Below are positions 53,322 to 62,950 of a stretch of DNA of 64,000 nucleotides, one piece after another (position 1 is the first letter of the stretch; every line of letters begins with the position of its first letter). Source of the DNA: Lysobacter sp. Lineage in GTDB: Bacteria > Pseudomonadota > Gammaproteobacteria > Xanthomonadales > Xanthomonadaceae. A model generated the notes under the pieces. That model was not told the DNA's origin, searched no databases, and saw only the letters and a list, made by a program, of their open reading frames with translations. The DNA lies in NCBI GenBank assembly GCA_011526085.1, contig WYBC01000016.1, forward strand, positions 1 through 64,000. Direction: 5' to 3'. A program made the translations under genes and the position numbers.

Positions 53322-53365
53322 GCGCGTCAAGGTTTGCACCGCAACTCGCCTCGACCTTGACGCGC
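53322..53365 (-). promoter_or_regulatory. leader hairpin of small gene, copy 2
   Basis: Perfect 12-bp GCGCGTCAAGGT / ACCTTGACGCGC with a 20-base loop, matching the dyad upstream of copy 1. Confidence 0.5.
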
Positions 53366-53495
53366 CAAGCACGGTGCGATGCTGGGACGACAACGGTGGG
53401 CACTACCAATGAAGAGTGTCAGATCGCGCTTTTCCGCCGAGATCAGGCTTTAAATGAACCTGACCCCTTATTGCCTTATTTCTTGGCATCGCCGA

Positions 53496-55496
53496 TTACC
53501 ATCCGGCCAGCTTGTCTTCGATTGCCCGAAAATGCAAACGCAACTGCTGGAACTCGTCGTCTTCCACACTCTTAGCATGACAGTCCGGACGGCCAAACTC
53601 GTTAATGTCTCTGAGCGCAGCCAGAACCTTATCCTTCCTCATCTCAAAAATATGCTGGAAGAAGTCCCAATTCTTGTTAACGAGCTCGATTATCTCCAGA
53701 AAGAACAGCGGGCTCTTAGCGGGATCCAGCAACTCATCCGCAGCGAAGTTCTCGAGTCTCGGCCGCCTAGTCTCTGGCACCGCGGCGAGAACTGCCTCTT
53801 TGATCTTATTTTTCCCGAGGCGCGAAAGCAAAACCTTGTAAGACACGCCACGGAGTTGAGCCTCCATCTTGTTCCGACGAAGGGAGATCTCAGTGCGCTT
53901 TTCGTCCTGCGTTAGATTGACACGATCGAAACGATGCTTTGTCTTGACGTAGGTTCGGATGGCCTCGATGTTAAAGGCGAAGTGATCCTTATCGCGGAGA
54001 ATGAGACCATACCCCATTAGATGCTTAACGATCCTAGGGTTCTCCAACGCGAACTGGTTAAACGAGTCGTAATCGTCCGCAGCAAGCATTCGTAGCAGGT
54101 CGTACTCGTCCTCAAAGTGGTCCTTGAGGACGGCCAATATCATATCCAAGTACTCAGAAAGCTTGACCTCGACATCGCGTTTAACCGCGAGATATGCTGG
54201 CTTTCGAATGACTTGCGGCCGATCTCCCTTCGTGTTCTGGTGAAGTTCGCTACAAAACTGGCGAATTAGAAAGGGATGACCGCCAAAATCATCGCAAAGG
54301 GAAGCGTAGATCTGTTCGTCGAACTTCAGCCCCATGTACCGCCCGAGCTTTCGCACCATCTCGCGAACCTTCGACACGTCAAACGGGGGGACGTAAGACT
54401 CGGGCACCGACTTAAACAATGGGTTCTCATGCCCATTTAACGTAGGGCTTTCTACACACTTCGGGTTCGTTCCGACAAGCATGTAGGTGAACACCTCGGG
54501 ATTGCGCTGATAGAACGCACGCAACGTTTGCCAAAAATAGACGAAATCGTCCCCGTCGCGCCAGTGCAAAGACGAAGCTGTCCCTGGCGATATACGTTCA
54601 ATTTCGTCGAAGATGAACATCGTGGACGAGGGCGTATCTGACCGATAGATTTGCGCCATGTCAGCAGCGAATTGATCAGCACAATTCTTCTCGTCATACT
54701 TATCGCTGTCAGGCACCTTGACGGCCGAATGATGCTGTGCGTGATAAAGCATAACGATTCTATACAGCAGCTCGTTCCACCTAAGCTGATGGATAGATGG
54801 GCTTTCGCAGTCTAAGGACACAAAGCGCGATCCTTGCGACTTTAGGCGACGCTCAATCGCGTAGATAATCGACGTCTTTCCGCTCTTTCTGAGCCCAAAG
54901 AGGCCGGAATGCTCTCCACTTGCGTGCCGGTTTATATGGTCAAGGATGAGGTCTGAGCGTCCGAAGAAGTAGAGGTCTCGCTTCAGCGGGGAGAGGAACC
55001 CGAACAAATCTCGTGAGTAAAAATGCTTGCGAAAGCGGTTCTTAATAAAATCCTCGTTACACGTTTCCAGTTCCTCGTAAGTAAAAGGAACAACGATCGG
55101 GCTCTCAGGATCGCTTTTCAACAAGTCTTGGAGCTTGGACTCAACATTTGGATCGCCGCTAACAACGATTCGACAAATGGTCTCGACTCGGAGATTTTGG
55201 TGTCGGCTTGCGGCGACATCAAACGCGTCCAAGGTTCGCGGCTCGAAGTTTCGATAATTGCTGAAGACCGTAACGATTTCGCGATCAAGGTTGAAGCCTT
55301 CTGCAAATGACGTGTTGGGCTTCATCAAAAAATACGACATGCGCGCGTTGGCGCCCAGCACGATGTCGTCACCACTGTTGGTTAGATACCACCATCCAGA
55401 TAGCCGCTTGAGTATCTCCCGCTCGCGCTCGGGAAAGCGTTGCAATAGGAACGTCTTGTGGACGCCTGGATTGGTTTTAGTTTTGTCCAAGTCCAT
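53496..55496 (-). CDS. AAA/STAND-like ATPase with HEPN-like C-terminus; candidate defence protein on a low-GC island
   Basis: 666 residues. Residues 1-160 are an unknown domain ending in PIVVPFTYEEL. Walker A is GLRKSGKTS (201-209) and Walker B TMFIFDE (292-298), followed by a winged-helix-like region. The last ~90 residues are helical, with NEFGRPDCHAKS (R636-x3-H640), resembling the R...H motif of HEPN ribonucleases although spacing is short. The gene is much less GC-rich than all neighbours, with AT-rich codons, so it is horizontally acquired. No partner gene is adjacent. NTPase-HEPN fusions are common in anti-phage systems; that role is inferred. GGGGGG precedes the ATG at 55496. Confidence 0.75.
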   Translation of the reverse strand: MDLDKTKTNPGVHKTFLLQRFPEREREILKRLSGWWYLTNSGDDIVLGANARMSYFLMKPNTSFAEGFNLDREIVTVFSNYRNFEPRTLDAFDVAASRHQNLRVETICRIVVSGDPNVESKLQDLLKSDPESPIVVPFTYEELETCNEDFIKNRFRKHFYSRDLFGFLSPLKRDLYFFGRSDLILDHINRHASGEHSGLFGLRKSGKTSIIYAIERRLKSQGSRFVSLDCESPSIHQLRWNELLYRIVMLYHAQHHSAVKVPDSDKYDEKNCADQFAADMAQIYRSDTPSSTMFIFDEIERISPGTASSLHWRDGDDFVYFWQTLRAFYQRNPEVFTYMLVGTNPKCVESPTLNGHENPLFKSVPESYVPPFDVSKVREMVRKLGRYMGLKFDEQIYASLCDDFGGHPFLIRQFCSELHQNTKGDRPQVIRKPAYLAVKRDVEVKLSEYLDMILAVLKDHFEDEYDLLRMLAADDYDSFNQFALENPRIVKHLMGYGLILRDKDHFAFNIEAIRTYVKTKHRFDRVNLTQDEKRTEISLRRNKMEAQLRGVSYKVLLSRLGKNKIKEAVLAAVPETRRPRLENFAADELLDPAKSPLFFLEIIELVNKNWDFFQHIFEMRKDKVLAALRDINEFGRPDCHAKSVEDDEFQQLRLHFRAIEDKLAGW

Positions 55497-55691
55497 GTGA
55501 GCCCCCCTAGCTCTGCAGCGGTGTGGAGATATTCGCGCTTTCCGACCGACAAGCTTATGGTCGGAGCAACAGACTTCGTTCACGACGGTTTGCGGTGTGC
55601 GCCCCAGATCAAACACGATGGCGCGCTTAGCTCAAGGGCAAAGAGCCTCATAGCTTAAAGCACATATTCCTTAGGAACAGTTGCGGTTGGC
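55497..55691. other. low-GC gap with a 10-bp direct repeat at the icmF 3' end
   Basis: 195 bases holding the ATPase promoter. CACATATTCC occurs at 55661-55670 and again at 55693-55702 inside the icmF stop region, which may mark an insertion boundary. Confidence 0.4.
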
Positions 55692-58600
55692 TCACATATT
55701 CCGCCGATACTCCCCACCCACATCATAAAGCGCATGTGAGATCTGCCCCAGACTGTAAGATTTGACAGCTTCCATCAATGCCGCGAACACATTTGCCCGA
55801 TCCCGCGCAGTCTTCTGCAGGTAGCCCAGCCCTTCCGGCATGTTACGCAGGGCCTGATACCCCGCCACATTCGCAATCTGCTGCCCCTTCTCCCCCTCCG
55901 TCGAGCGGATGAGTTCGATCTCGGTGACGATATCCCCACCATGATCCTTCGGCAGGAAGGTGTTCACGCCGATCAGCGGCAGCGAGCCGTCGTGCTTCTT
56001 GTGTTCGTAGTACAGCGACTCTTCCTGAATCTTGCCGCGCTGGTACATGGTGTCCATGGCGCCGAGCACACCGCCGCGTTCGCTGATGGCTTCGAACTCC
56101 TTGTAGACGGCTTCCTCGACGATGTCGGTGAGCTTGTCGACGATGAAGCTGCCCTGCCAGGGGTTCTCGCAGAAGTTGAGGCCGAGTTCCTTGTTGATGA
56201 TCATCTGGATGGCCACGGCGCGGCGCACCGACTCTTCGGTCGGCGTGGTGATGGCTTCGTCGTAGGCGTTGGTGTGCAGGCTGTTGCAGTTGTCGAACAG
56301 GGCGTACAACGCCTGCAAGGTCGTCCGGATGTCGTTGAACTGGATTTCCTGGGCGTGCAGCGAACGGCCCGAGGTCTGGATGTGGTACTTCATCATCTGG
56401 CTGCGGGCGCTGGCGCCGTAGCGTTCGCGCATCGCTCTTGCCCAGATGCGGCGGGCGACGCGGCCGATGACGGTGTATTCCGGGTCCATGCCGTTGCTGA
56501 AGAAGAACGACAGGTTGGGCGCGAAGTCGTCGATCTTCATGCCGCGGGCGAGGTAGTACTCGACGATGGTGAAGCCGTTCGACAGGGTGAAGGCGAGCTG
56601 GCTGATCGGGTTCGCGCCGGCTTCGGCGATGTGGTAGCCGCTGATCGACACCGAATAAAAGTTGCGGACGTTCTTCTCGACGAAGTACTGCTGGATGTCG
56701 CCCATCATCCGCATCGCGAATTCGGTGCTGAAGATGCAGGTGTTCTGGGCCTGGTCTTCCTTGAGGATGTCGGCCTGCACCGTGCCGCGCACGCTGGCGA
56801 GGGTCTGCGCCTTGATGTTGGCGTAGGTCTCGGCGTCGACCACCTGGTCGCCGGTGACGCCGAGCAGGCCGAGGCCGAGGCCGTCGTTGGTCTCGGGCAG
56901 CGCGCCGCTGTATTCGGGGCGCGCGCGGCCTTCGAACAGTGTCTCGATGACCGCATGCGCGGCGTCCCAGCGCGCCTGGTCGGCGCGCAGGTATTTCTCG
57001 ACCTGCTGGTCGATCGCGGTGTTCATGAACATCGCGAGGATGATCGGCGCCGGGCCGTTGATGGTCATCGACACCGATGTGCTGGGCGCGCAGAGGTCGA
57101 AGCCGGAGTACAGCTTCTTCATGTCGTCGAGCGTGGCGATGTTGACGCCGGAGTTGCCGATCTTGCCGTAGATGTCGGGGCGCGGCGCCGGGTCTTCGCC
57201 GTACAGGGTCACGCTGTCGAAGGCGGTGGACAGGCGCGCGGCCGGCTGGCCGACGCTGAGGTAGTGGAAGCGGCGGTTGGTGCGCTCCGGCGTGCCCTCG
57301 CCCGCGAACATGCGGATCGGGTCTTCGCCGGTGCGCCGGTACGGATACACGCCGCCGGTGTACGGATAGGAACCGGGCAGATTTTCCTTCTGCAGGAAGG
57401 TCAGCAGTTCGCCCCAGCTCCGGTAGGTGGGCGCGGCGATCTTCGGCACCTTCTGGTGCGACAGCGATTCGCGGTAGTTCTCGACGCGGATGGTCTTGTC
57501 GCGGACCTGGTATTCGTTGACCTCGTCGACGATGGATTTCAGCCGCGCGGGCCATTCGCGCAGCAGCTTGACCGCTTCGGAATCGAGCGACTGGACGGCG
57601 TCGTTGTAGCGTTGGCGGAGGGTGAGCAGGGTGACATCGACCTGTAGGGCGGGCTCAAGCCCGCCGTTCGGGTTCGCCGGCGGTTCCGGAAGGCGGGCTT
57701 GAGCCCGCCCTACGAGGGCATCGGGGGCGTAGAGGTCCAGCATCTTCGGCAGCGCCGCATCGCCCAGATCGTGCAGCGACTGCCAGTACGACTGCGCGCG
57801 GTCGGCGATCTCGGCCTGCGATTCGATGCGGCGGTTGATGCCGCGGCCCTGCTCGGCGATCTCGGCGAGGTAACGCACGCGGTGGCCGGGGATCAGCACC
57901 GTGGCGCGCGGTTCCTTCAGCGTGGTGTCGACGGACGGCGACCACGCGGCCTCCGGCAGCGACAGCTTCTCGCGCAGCAGGCGGCAGAGGTTGGCGAACA
58001 TCCAGCTGATGCCGGGGTCGTTGAACTGGCTGGCGATCGTCGGGTAGACCGGCACGTCCTCGTCGGCGACGTTGAACGCGACGCGGTTGCGCTTCCACTG
58101 CTTGCGCACGTCGCGCAGCGCGTCTTCGGCGCCGCGCTTGTCGAACTTGTTGAGCACGACGAGTTCGGCGAAATCCAGCATGTCGATCTTTTCGAGCTGG
58201 CTGGGCGCGCCGAAGTCGCTGGTCATCACGTACATCGGGAAATCGACGAGGTCGACGATCTCCGAATCGCTCTGGCCGATGCCGGCGGTCTCGACGATGA
58301 CGAGGTCGTAGCCCAGCGACTTGAGGAACGCGATGCAATCCTTCAGCACGATGTTCGTCGCCATGTGCTGGCGGCGGGTGGCCATCGAGCGCATGAAGAC
58401 GCGCTTCGACCGCAGCGAGTTCATGCGGATGCGGTCGCCGAGCAGGGCGCCGCCGGTGCGGCGGCGGGTGGGATCGACCGAGATCACCGCCATGCGCATG
58501 TCGGGGAAGCTGGCGAGGAAGCGGTTGAGCAGTTCGTCGGTGACCGAGGACTTGCCGGCGCCGCCGGTGCCGGTGATGCCGACGACCGGGGTCCTGCCGC

Positions 58601-59246
58601 CGGCCAGTTGCCATTCCTTGCGCAGGTGGGCGAGTTCGGATTCGGTCAACGCATCGTCTTCGATCAGGCTCAGCATGTGCCCGATCGAAATTTCGTCGCG
58701 TAGGGCGGGCTCAAGCCCGCCGTTTTTGGTCGCCGGATGCGAGGAATGGCGGGCTTGAGCCCGCCCTACGGCATCGCGCGACTGCGAGGCGCGGCGCACC
58801 ACGTCCTCGATCATCGCGACGAGGCCCATGTGCATGCCGTCGTTGGGATGGTAGATGCGCTCGACGCCGTAGGCCTGCAGCTCGCGGATCTCTTCCGGGG
58901 TGATGGTGCCGCCGCCGCCGCCGAAGACCTTGATGTGGCCTGCGCCGCGTTCCTTCAGCATGTCCACCATGTACTTGAAGTATTCGACGTGGCCGCCCTG
59001 GTAGCTGGACAGGGCGATGGCGTCGGCGTCTTCCTGCAGCGCGGCGCGGACCACGTCCTCGACGCTGCGGTTGTGGCCGAGGTGGATGACCTCGGCGCCC
59101 TGGGCCTGGATCAGCCGGCGCATGATGTTGATCGCGGCGTCGTGGCCGTCGAACAGGCTGGCGGCGGTGACGAAACGCAGCGGCGAGGATTCGCTCTGCA
59201 CGGAGGGCGTGTGCTCGTTCAGAGCGGGTGCGGCGGGCGTGCTCAT
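55692..59246 (-). CDS. icmF: fused B12-dependent acyl-CoA mutase IcmF with two REP-encoded linker inserts
   Basis: 1184 residues in the IcmF order: B12-binding domain (about 15-150; [24 protein letters not shown]), MeaB-like G-protein chaperone (about 190-510; [12 protein letters not shown]-loop), then the mutase barrel (about 560-1184; [18 protein letters not shown]-like [14 protein letters not shown]). It interconverts isobutyryl-CoA and butyryl-CoA or related acyl-CoAs with adenosylcobalamin. Residues ~160-183 and ~512-535 are each encoded by a complete REP doublet and read VGRAQAR...NGGLEPAL; they sit in the two interdomain linkers. Divergent from the PLD gene. Confidence 0.9.
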   Translation of the reverse strand: MSTPAAPALNEHTPSVQSESSPLRFVTAASLFDGHDAAINIMRRLIQAQGAEVIHLGHNRSVEDVVRAALQEDADAIALSSYQGGHVEYFKYMVDMLKERGAGHIKVFGGGGGTITPEEIRELQAYGVERIYHPNDGMHMGLVAMIEDVVRRASQSRDAVGRAQARHSSHPATKNGGLEPALRDEISIGHMLSLIEDDALTESELAHLRKEWQLAGGRTPVVGITGTGGAGKSSVTDELLNRFLASFPDMRMAVISVDPTRRRTGGALLGDRIRMNSLRSKRVFMRSMATRRQHMATNIVLKDCIAFLKSLGYDLVIVETAGIGQSDSEIVDLVDFPMYVMTSDFGAPSQLEKIDMLDFAELVVLNKFDKRGAEDALRDVRKQWKRNRVAFNVADEDVPVYPTIASQFNDPGISWMFANLCRLLREKLSLPEAAWSPSVDTTLKEPRATVLIPGHRVRYLAEIAEQGRGINRRIESQAEIADRAQSYWQSLHDLGDAALPKMLDLYAPDALVGRAQARLPEPPANPNGGLEPALQVDVTLLTLRQRYNDAVQSLDSEAVKLLREWPARLKSIVDEVNEYQVRDKTIRVENYRESLSHQKVPKIAAPTYRSWGELLTFLQKENLPGSYPYTGGVYPYRRTGEDPIRMFAGEGTPERTNRRFHYLSVGQPAARLSTAFDSVTLYGEDPAPRPDIYGKIGNSGVNIATLDDMKKLYSGFDLCAPSTSVSMTINGPAPIILAMFMNTAIDQQVEKYLRADQARWDAAHAVIETLFEGRARPEYSGALPETNDGLGLGLLGVTGDQVVDAETYANIKAQTLASVRGTVQADILKEDQAQNTCIFSTEFAMRMMGDIQQYFVEKNVRNFYSVSISGYHIAEAGANPISQLAFTLSNGFTIVEYYLARGMKIDDFAPNLSFFFSNGMDPEYTVIGRVARRIWARAMRERYGASARSQMMKYHIQTSGRSLHAQEIQFNDIRTTLQALYALFDNCNSLHTNAYDEAITTPTEESVRRAVAIQMIINKELGLNFCENPWQGSFIVDKLTDIVEEAVYKEFEAISERGGVLGAMDTMYQRGKIQEESLYYEHKKHDGSLPLIGVNTFLPKDHGGDIVTEIELIRSTEGEKGQQIANVAGYQALRNMPEGLGYLQKTARDRANVFAALMEAVKSYSLGQISHALYDVGGEYRRNM
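57643..57713. repeat. REP doublet inside icmF (insert between G domain and mutase)
   Basis: 'gtagggcgggctcaagcc' and its inverted partner about 71 bases apart end to end, in frame, translated as [20 protein letters not shown] and PAL. Confidence 0.9.
58700..58769. repeat. REP doublet inside icmF (insert between B12 and G domains)
   Basis: Same doublet with a different centre, translated as [20 protein letters not shown] and PAL in the same reading phase as the other copy. Confidence 0.9.
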
Positions 59247-59377
59247 GGCGCGCGTCCTGCGATTGTGGCGATTCCGTATTCTAGCCTGCCGCCCGAACGG
59301 ACCTCACACGGGCCGACCCCACCGTACGGTGGCCCGCGCCTTGCCGGCGACCGGCGGCGGCGGGGATACTGCCCCGC

Positions 59378-60970
59378 ATGGCGCAGGCAGGGGTGGTGCG
59401 GATGGGTCGGTTCTCGATGGCAAGGTGCTGGCGGATCGCGCGCTGGGGCGCGTTTTCGCTGGTGGCCCTGATCGGCAGCGGCCTGCTGCTGGCCAATCAC
59501 TTCACGCCGCCGGCCAACGGCGTCGCCAGCGCGGCCCTGCCGGTGCAGGCCGACGCCACCGAACTGGACCGCGAACTGGCGCCGCTGCTGGCCCAGCACC
59601 CCGGCAAGACCGGCGCGCTGCTGGTCACCGACGGCGTCGACGCGTTCGCGGCGCGGGCGCTGTCCGCGCAGAAGGCCGGACGCAGCCTCGATCTGCAGTA
59701 CTACATCTGGCACGACGATCTCACCGGCCGCCTGCTCGGGCGCGAGGCCTGGCGCGCGGCCGAACGCGGCGTGCGCGTGCGCATGCTGCTGGACGACATG
59801 AACGCCGAGGGCATGGATTCCAAGCTGCTGCTGCTCGACGGCCATCCGAACGTCGAGATCCGGCTCTACAACCCGTTCCGCAACCGCACCGGGCCGGCGC
59901 GGATCGTCGAACTGATCCAGCGCGTCTTCAGCGTCAACCACCGCATGCACAACAAGGCGTGGATCGCCGACAACCGGGTGGCGGTGGTCGGCGGGCGCAA
60001 CATCGGCGTGGAGTATTTCGGCGCCGGCGACGAGGTGAATTTCCGCGACCTCGACATGGTGCTGTTCGGGCCGGCGGTGCTGGAAACCAGCGCGATGTTC
60101 GACCGCTACTGGAACAGCGAGGCCGCGGTGCCGCTGGCCGGGCTGGCGCGCGCGCCGGCGGGCGGCTTCGACAGCATCGGCGAGGCGATCGAGGCCGAAG
60201 CCGCGGGCCCGCAGGCGCAGCGGTATCTGCAGCGCGTGGCGTCGTCGCCGAACGTGCGCGATTACGCCGGCAAGCGGCTGGAACCGTTTTGGACCGATCG
60301 CCTGCATCTGGTCGCGGACCCGCCGCTGAAGTGGGACGAGGACAGCCGCGACGAGTGGCTGGTGCACCGGATCGCGCGCGATCTCGCCGGCGCGAAGCGC
60401 AAGGTGCTGTTGATCTCGCCGTACTTCGTGCCCGGCGCGGAGGTGACGCAGGAACTCAACGGGCTGGTCGACAAGGGCCTGACCGTGGGCGTGGTCACCA
60501 ATTCGCTGGCCGCGAACGACGTGGCCGCGGTCTACGGCGCGTACCGGCCGTATCGCGACGACCTGCTGCGCGGCGGCGTGCGCGTGCATGAACTGCGCGC
60601 GCAGGGCCATCCCGACAGCAGCCTGTTCGGCAGCAGCGGCGCCAGCCTGCACACCAAGGCCTACAGCGTCGACGATACCCGCGGCTTCATCGGCTCGTTC
60701 AATCTCGACGCGCGCTCGGCGTATCTGAACACCGAGATGGGCGTGATGTTCGACGACGCCGGCCTCGCGCGCGCGGTGCGCGACGAATATCTCCGGTTGT
60801 CGAGTCCCGACCTGAGTTACTGGATGTATCTCGATGCCTCCAACGCGCCGCGCTGGCTGGATCGCGCCGCGCGACCGCCGCGGTCGATGACGCGGGAGCC
60901 GGACACCGGCGGCTGGCAGCGCTTCAGCGCGCACGCGATTTCGTGGCTGCCCGTGGAGTCGCAACTGTGA
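59378..60970 (+). CDS. phospholipase D family protein, cardiolipin synthase-like
   Basis: 530 residues. A membrane anchor near the start (GAFSLVALIGSGLLLA) and two HKD motifs: HNKAWIAD (H191, K193, D198) with VGGRNIG, and HTKAYSVD with IGSFNLDARS. Length and motif context resemble ClsC-type cardiolipin synthases and related PLD lipases. Faces the periplasm. The next gene starts within nine bases, so they are probably co-transcribed. Inner ATGs at 59402 and 59417 are possible starts. Confidence 0.85.
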   Translation: MAQAGVVRMGRFSMARCWRIARWGAFSLVALIGSGLLLANHFTPPANGVASAALPVQADATELDRELAPLLAQHPGKTGALLVTDGVDAFAARALSAQKAGRSLDLQYYIWHDDLTGRLLGREAWRAAERGVRVRMLLDDMNAEGMDSKLLLLDGHPNVEIRLYNPFRNRTGPARIVELIQRVFSVNHRMHNKAWIADNRVAVVGGRNIGVEYFGAGDEVNFRDLDMVLFGPAVLETSAMFDRYWNSEAAVPLAGLARAPAGGFDSIGEAIEAEAAGPQAQRYLQRVASSPNVRDYAGKRLEPFWTDRLHLVADPPLKWDEDSRDEWLVHRIARDLAGAKRKVLLISPYFVPGAEVTQELNGLVDKGLTVGVVTNSLAANDVAAVYGAYRPYRDDLLRGGVRVHELRAQGHPDSSLFGSSGASLHTKAYSVDDTRGFIGSFNLDARSAYLNTEMGVMFDDAGLARAVRDEYLRLSSPDLSYWMYLDASNAPRWLDRAARPPRSMTREPDTGGWQRFSAHAISWLPVESQL

Positions 60971-60978
60971 ACGCATCC

Positions 60979-62229
60979 ATGACATTGGACGCGCTGCAGG
61001 CGGCGGCCGGGACCGGATCGGCCGAGGATGCGTTCCGGCTGGCGCTGGCGCTGGTCGATGCGCAGCGGATGGACGAGGCGCAGCGCTGGCATCTGCGCGC
61101 GGCCGAGGCCGGGCATCCGCTTGCGCAGATCGAATACGCGCGGATGCGGCTCTACGGCATGGCCGGACCGGTCGCGCCGGAGACCGCGGCGCAGTGGCTG
61201 CAGCGCGCCGAACAGGCCGGGCATCCGGCCGCGAGCGAGCTGTTGACGAACATCGCGCTGGGTGGCGCGGCGCTGCCGCGCGACGCACGCATCAACGAAC
61301 GCCTGCATCGCGCGGTGCAGGCGAATGTCCCGCCGGCGCTGCTGGCCGCGGCGATCCATTTCGGACGCAAGCCGCAGGCCGAGGACCAGGCGCTGTGCAT
61401 GCAATTGCTGCAGCGCGCCGCCGCGCGCGGCAACGCGGTGGCGGCGGCGCTGCTGGCCGAGCGTCTGGCGCATGGCGAAGGCTGCGAAGCCGACGCCGAT
61501 GCCGCCGCGGACCTGTGGACGCAGCTCGAGGCGAACGGCGCGTCGCGACTGCCGGATTTCACCCTGCCGCCGCCGGGCGAGCCGGGGCCGCCGCGCCAGC
61601 TGGCGCTGGAAGACGCGCTGCGTCCGCCGCGGGCGGAGGCGTTGAGCGCGATCCCGCGGGTCGCGGTGATCGATCGCTTTTTCTCCGCCGACGAATGCCG
61701 GCTGTTCATCGCCAGCGCGCAGCCGCATCTGCACGCCTCGCAGACCGCGGACCCGGTGACCGGCGTGCCGTACACGCTGCCGGTGCGCACCAGCAGCGAG
61801 GCCAGTTTCGATCCGGTGATGGAAAACAGCGCGCTGCGCATGGCGCAACTGCGGATGACGCACGCCGCGGGGTTCGATCTGCCCAACGCCGAGCAGCTGA
61901 CCGTGCTGCGCTACGCGCCGGGCCAGCAGTACCGTCCGCATCGCGATTATCTGCCGGCGGCGACGCTGCAGATGGATCGCCCGCATGCCGGCAACCGCGC
62001 GCGCACCACCATCGTGTATCTCAACGCGGTCGATGCCGGCGGCGCCACCGAATTCCCGGTGCCCGGCCTGCGCGTGGAACCGCTGCCGGGGCGCGCGGTG
62101 GTGTTCGACAACCTGTTCGCCGACGGCCGTCCCGATCCGGATTCGCTGCACGCCGGCACGCCGGTGGAACGCGGCGAGAAATGGCTGGCGACGCTGTGGA
62201 TCCGGCAGCGGCGATATCGTCACTGGTGA
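60979..62229 (+). CDS. Sel1-like repeat protein fused to a prolyl-4-hydroxylase-type 2OG-Fe(II) oxygenase
   Basis: 416 residues. The N-terminal half contains Sel1/TPR-type helical repeats (AEDAFRLALALVDAQRMDEA, AAAALLAERLAHGEG). The C-terminal P4Hc domain has the iron ligands H-x-D in QQYRPHRDYLP and the distal H in DSLHAGTPVERGEKW, whose Lys fits 2-oxoglutarate binding. It would hydroxylate an unknown substrate, possibly a protein bound by the repeats. A GTG at 60967 overlapping the previous stop is an alternative start. Confidence 0.85.
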   Translation: MTLDALQAAAGTGSAEDAFRLALALVDAQRMDEAQRWHLRAAEAGHPLAQIEYARMRLYGMAGPVAPETAAQWLQRAEQAGHPAASELLTNIALGGAALPRDARINERLHRAVQANVPPALLAAAIHFGRKPQAEDQALCMQLLQRAAARGNAVAAALLAERLAHGEGCEADADAAADLWTQLEANGASRLPDFTLPPPGEPGPPRQLALEDALRPPRAEALSAIPRVAVIDRFFSADECRLFIASAQPHLHASQTADPVTGVPYTLPVRTSSEASFDPVMENSALRMAQLRMTHAAGFDLPNAEQLTVLRYAPGQQYRPHRDYLPAATLQMDRPHAGNRARTTIVYLNAVDAGGATEFPVPGLRVEPLPGRAVVFDNLFADGRPDPDSLHAGTPVERGEKWLATLWIRQRRYRHW

Positions 62230-62282
62230 GCGCGGACATGTGCGCTCGCACTTACCGAGCCGCATCGAATCCGCAAACACCC

Positions 62283-62357
62283 TGTAGGAGCGACGCAAGT
62301 CGCGACCGTCTGCGGAAAGTGCATCAGCAACCCGTCGCGACTTGCGTGGCTCCTACA
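62283..62357. repeat. complete repeat A element
   Basis: 'tgtaggagcgacgcaagtcg' with its inverted partner at the right end. Lies between converging genes and may serve as a terminator. Confidence 0.75.
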
Positions 62358-62417
62358 GGGGCTTCGGCGAGAGATCGGGCCTCTCGCCGATGTCATCGGA
62401 ACATTGCGGACAGACGC

Positions 62418-62936
62418 TCAGCGATTGATCACTTCGCGATGCATCGGCGCCAGGATCGCGAGTAGACGGTTCTGCGCGCGGAACGGAATGCCGCGACGAT
62501 CCATCGCGATCTGCAGGTCTTCGACCAGCGCGTTGAAATCGGCGCGGTCGATGGCGAAGCCCGCATGCGTCTCGCGCATGTCGCGCCCGCTGTAGGCGCA
62601 GCCGCCGCCGAGGATCGCGCAGAACTGCTCGGCGAGCTGGCGCTTGACCCGGTCGTGATCGACTTTCTCGAAGAACGGACGCATGCGCGGGTCGTCGAGC
62701 AGGATCGCCATGAATTCGTCCATCAGCGCGGCCATGCCGGGCGCGCCGCCGAACTGTTCGTAGACGCCGGTGAGTTCCGGATGAACCGGTGCGGGGTCGG
62801 GTGCCGGGCTCGCGGCAGACTGCGCCGAGGCATCGAAGCAGATGCCGGCGATGAGCAGCGGCAGCGCGGCGAGAGACCGCGCGATCGAAGCGTGCGGGAT
62901 CGAAGCGCGCGCGATCAAAAATGGTGTCGTGGACAT
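62418..62936 (-). CDS. group 1 truncated haemoglobin with N-terminal hydrophobic segment
   Basis: 172 residues. After a hydrophobic leader (LAALPLLIAGICFDASA), the 2/2 globin begins at VYEQFGG (about 58). F88-F89 and the proximal H124 in MRETHAGFAI mark the haem pocket. Such proteins bind O2 or NO and may be periplasmic when exported. It follows the DUF3034 gene by 14 bases, an arrangement known in several proteobacteria. Confidence 0.9.
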   Translation of the reverse strand: MSTTPFLIARASIPHASIARSLAALPLLIAGICFDASAQSAASPAPDPAPVHPELTGVYEQFGGAPGMAALMDEFMAILLDDPRMRPFFEKVDHDRVKRQLAEQFCAILGGGCAYSGRDMRETHAGFAIDRADFNALVEDLQIAMDRRGIPFRAQNRLLAILAPMHREVINR

Positions 62937-62950
62937 GGGGTTCTCCGGGT

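Larger units (their letters stand above)
53012..53405. repeat. ~390-bp duplicated block, copy 2
   Basis: Same layout as 51095-51486: hairpin, 67-residue gene, leader dyad and shared upstream end. The two blocks are direct repeats enclosing the RAYT/REP segment. Confidence 0.85.

Noticed and set aside
59190-59210. IcmF B12 motif lacking the usual final glycine (DGHDAA instead of D-x-H-x-x-G)
   Set aside because: As I recall the family, IcmF proteins commonly read DGHDA[AS] here, so this is not a defect.
59247-59377. Cobalamin riboswitch upstream of icmF
   Set aside because: The divergent gap is only 131 bases and shows no B12-box-like sequence.
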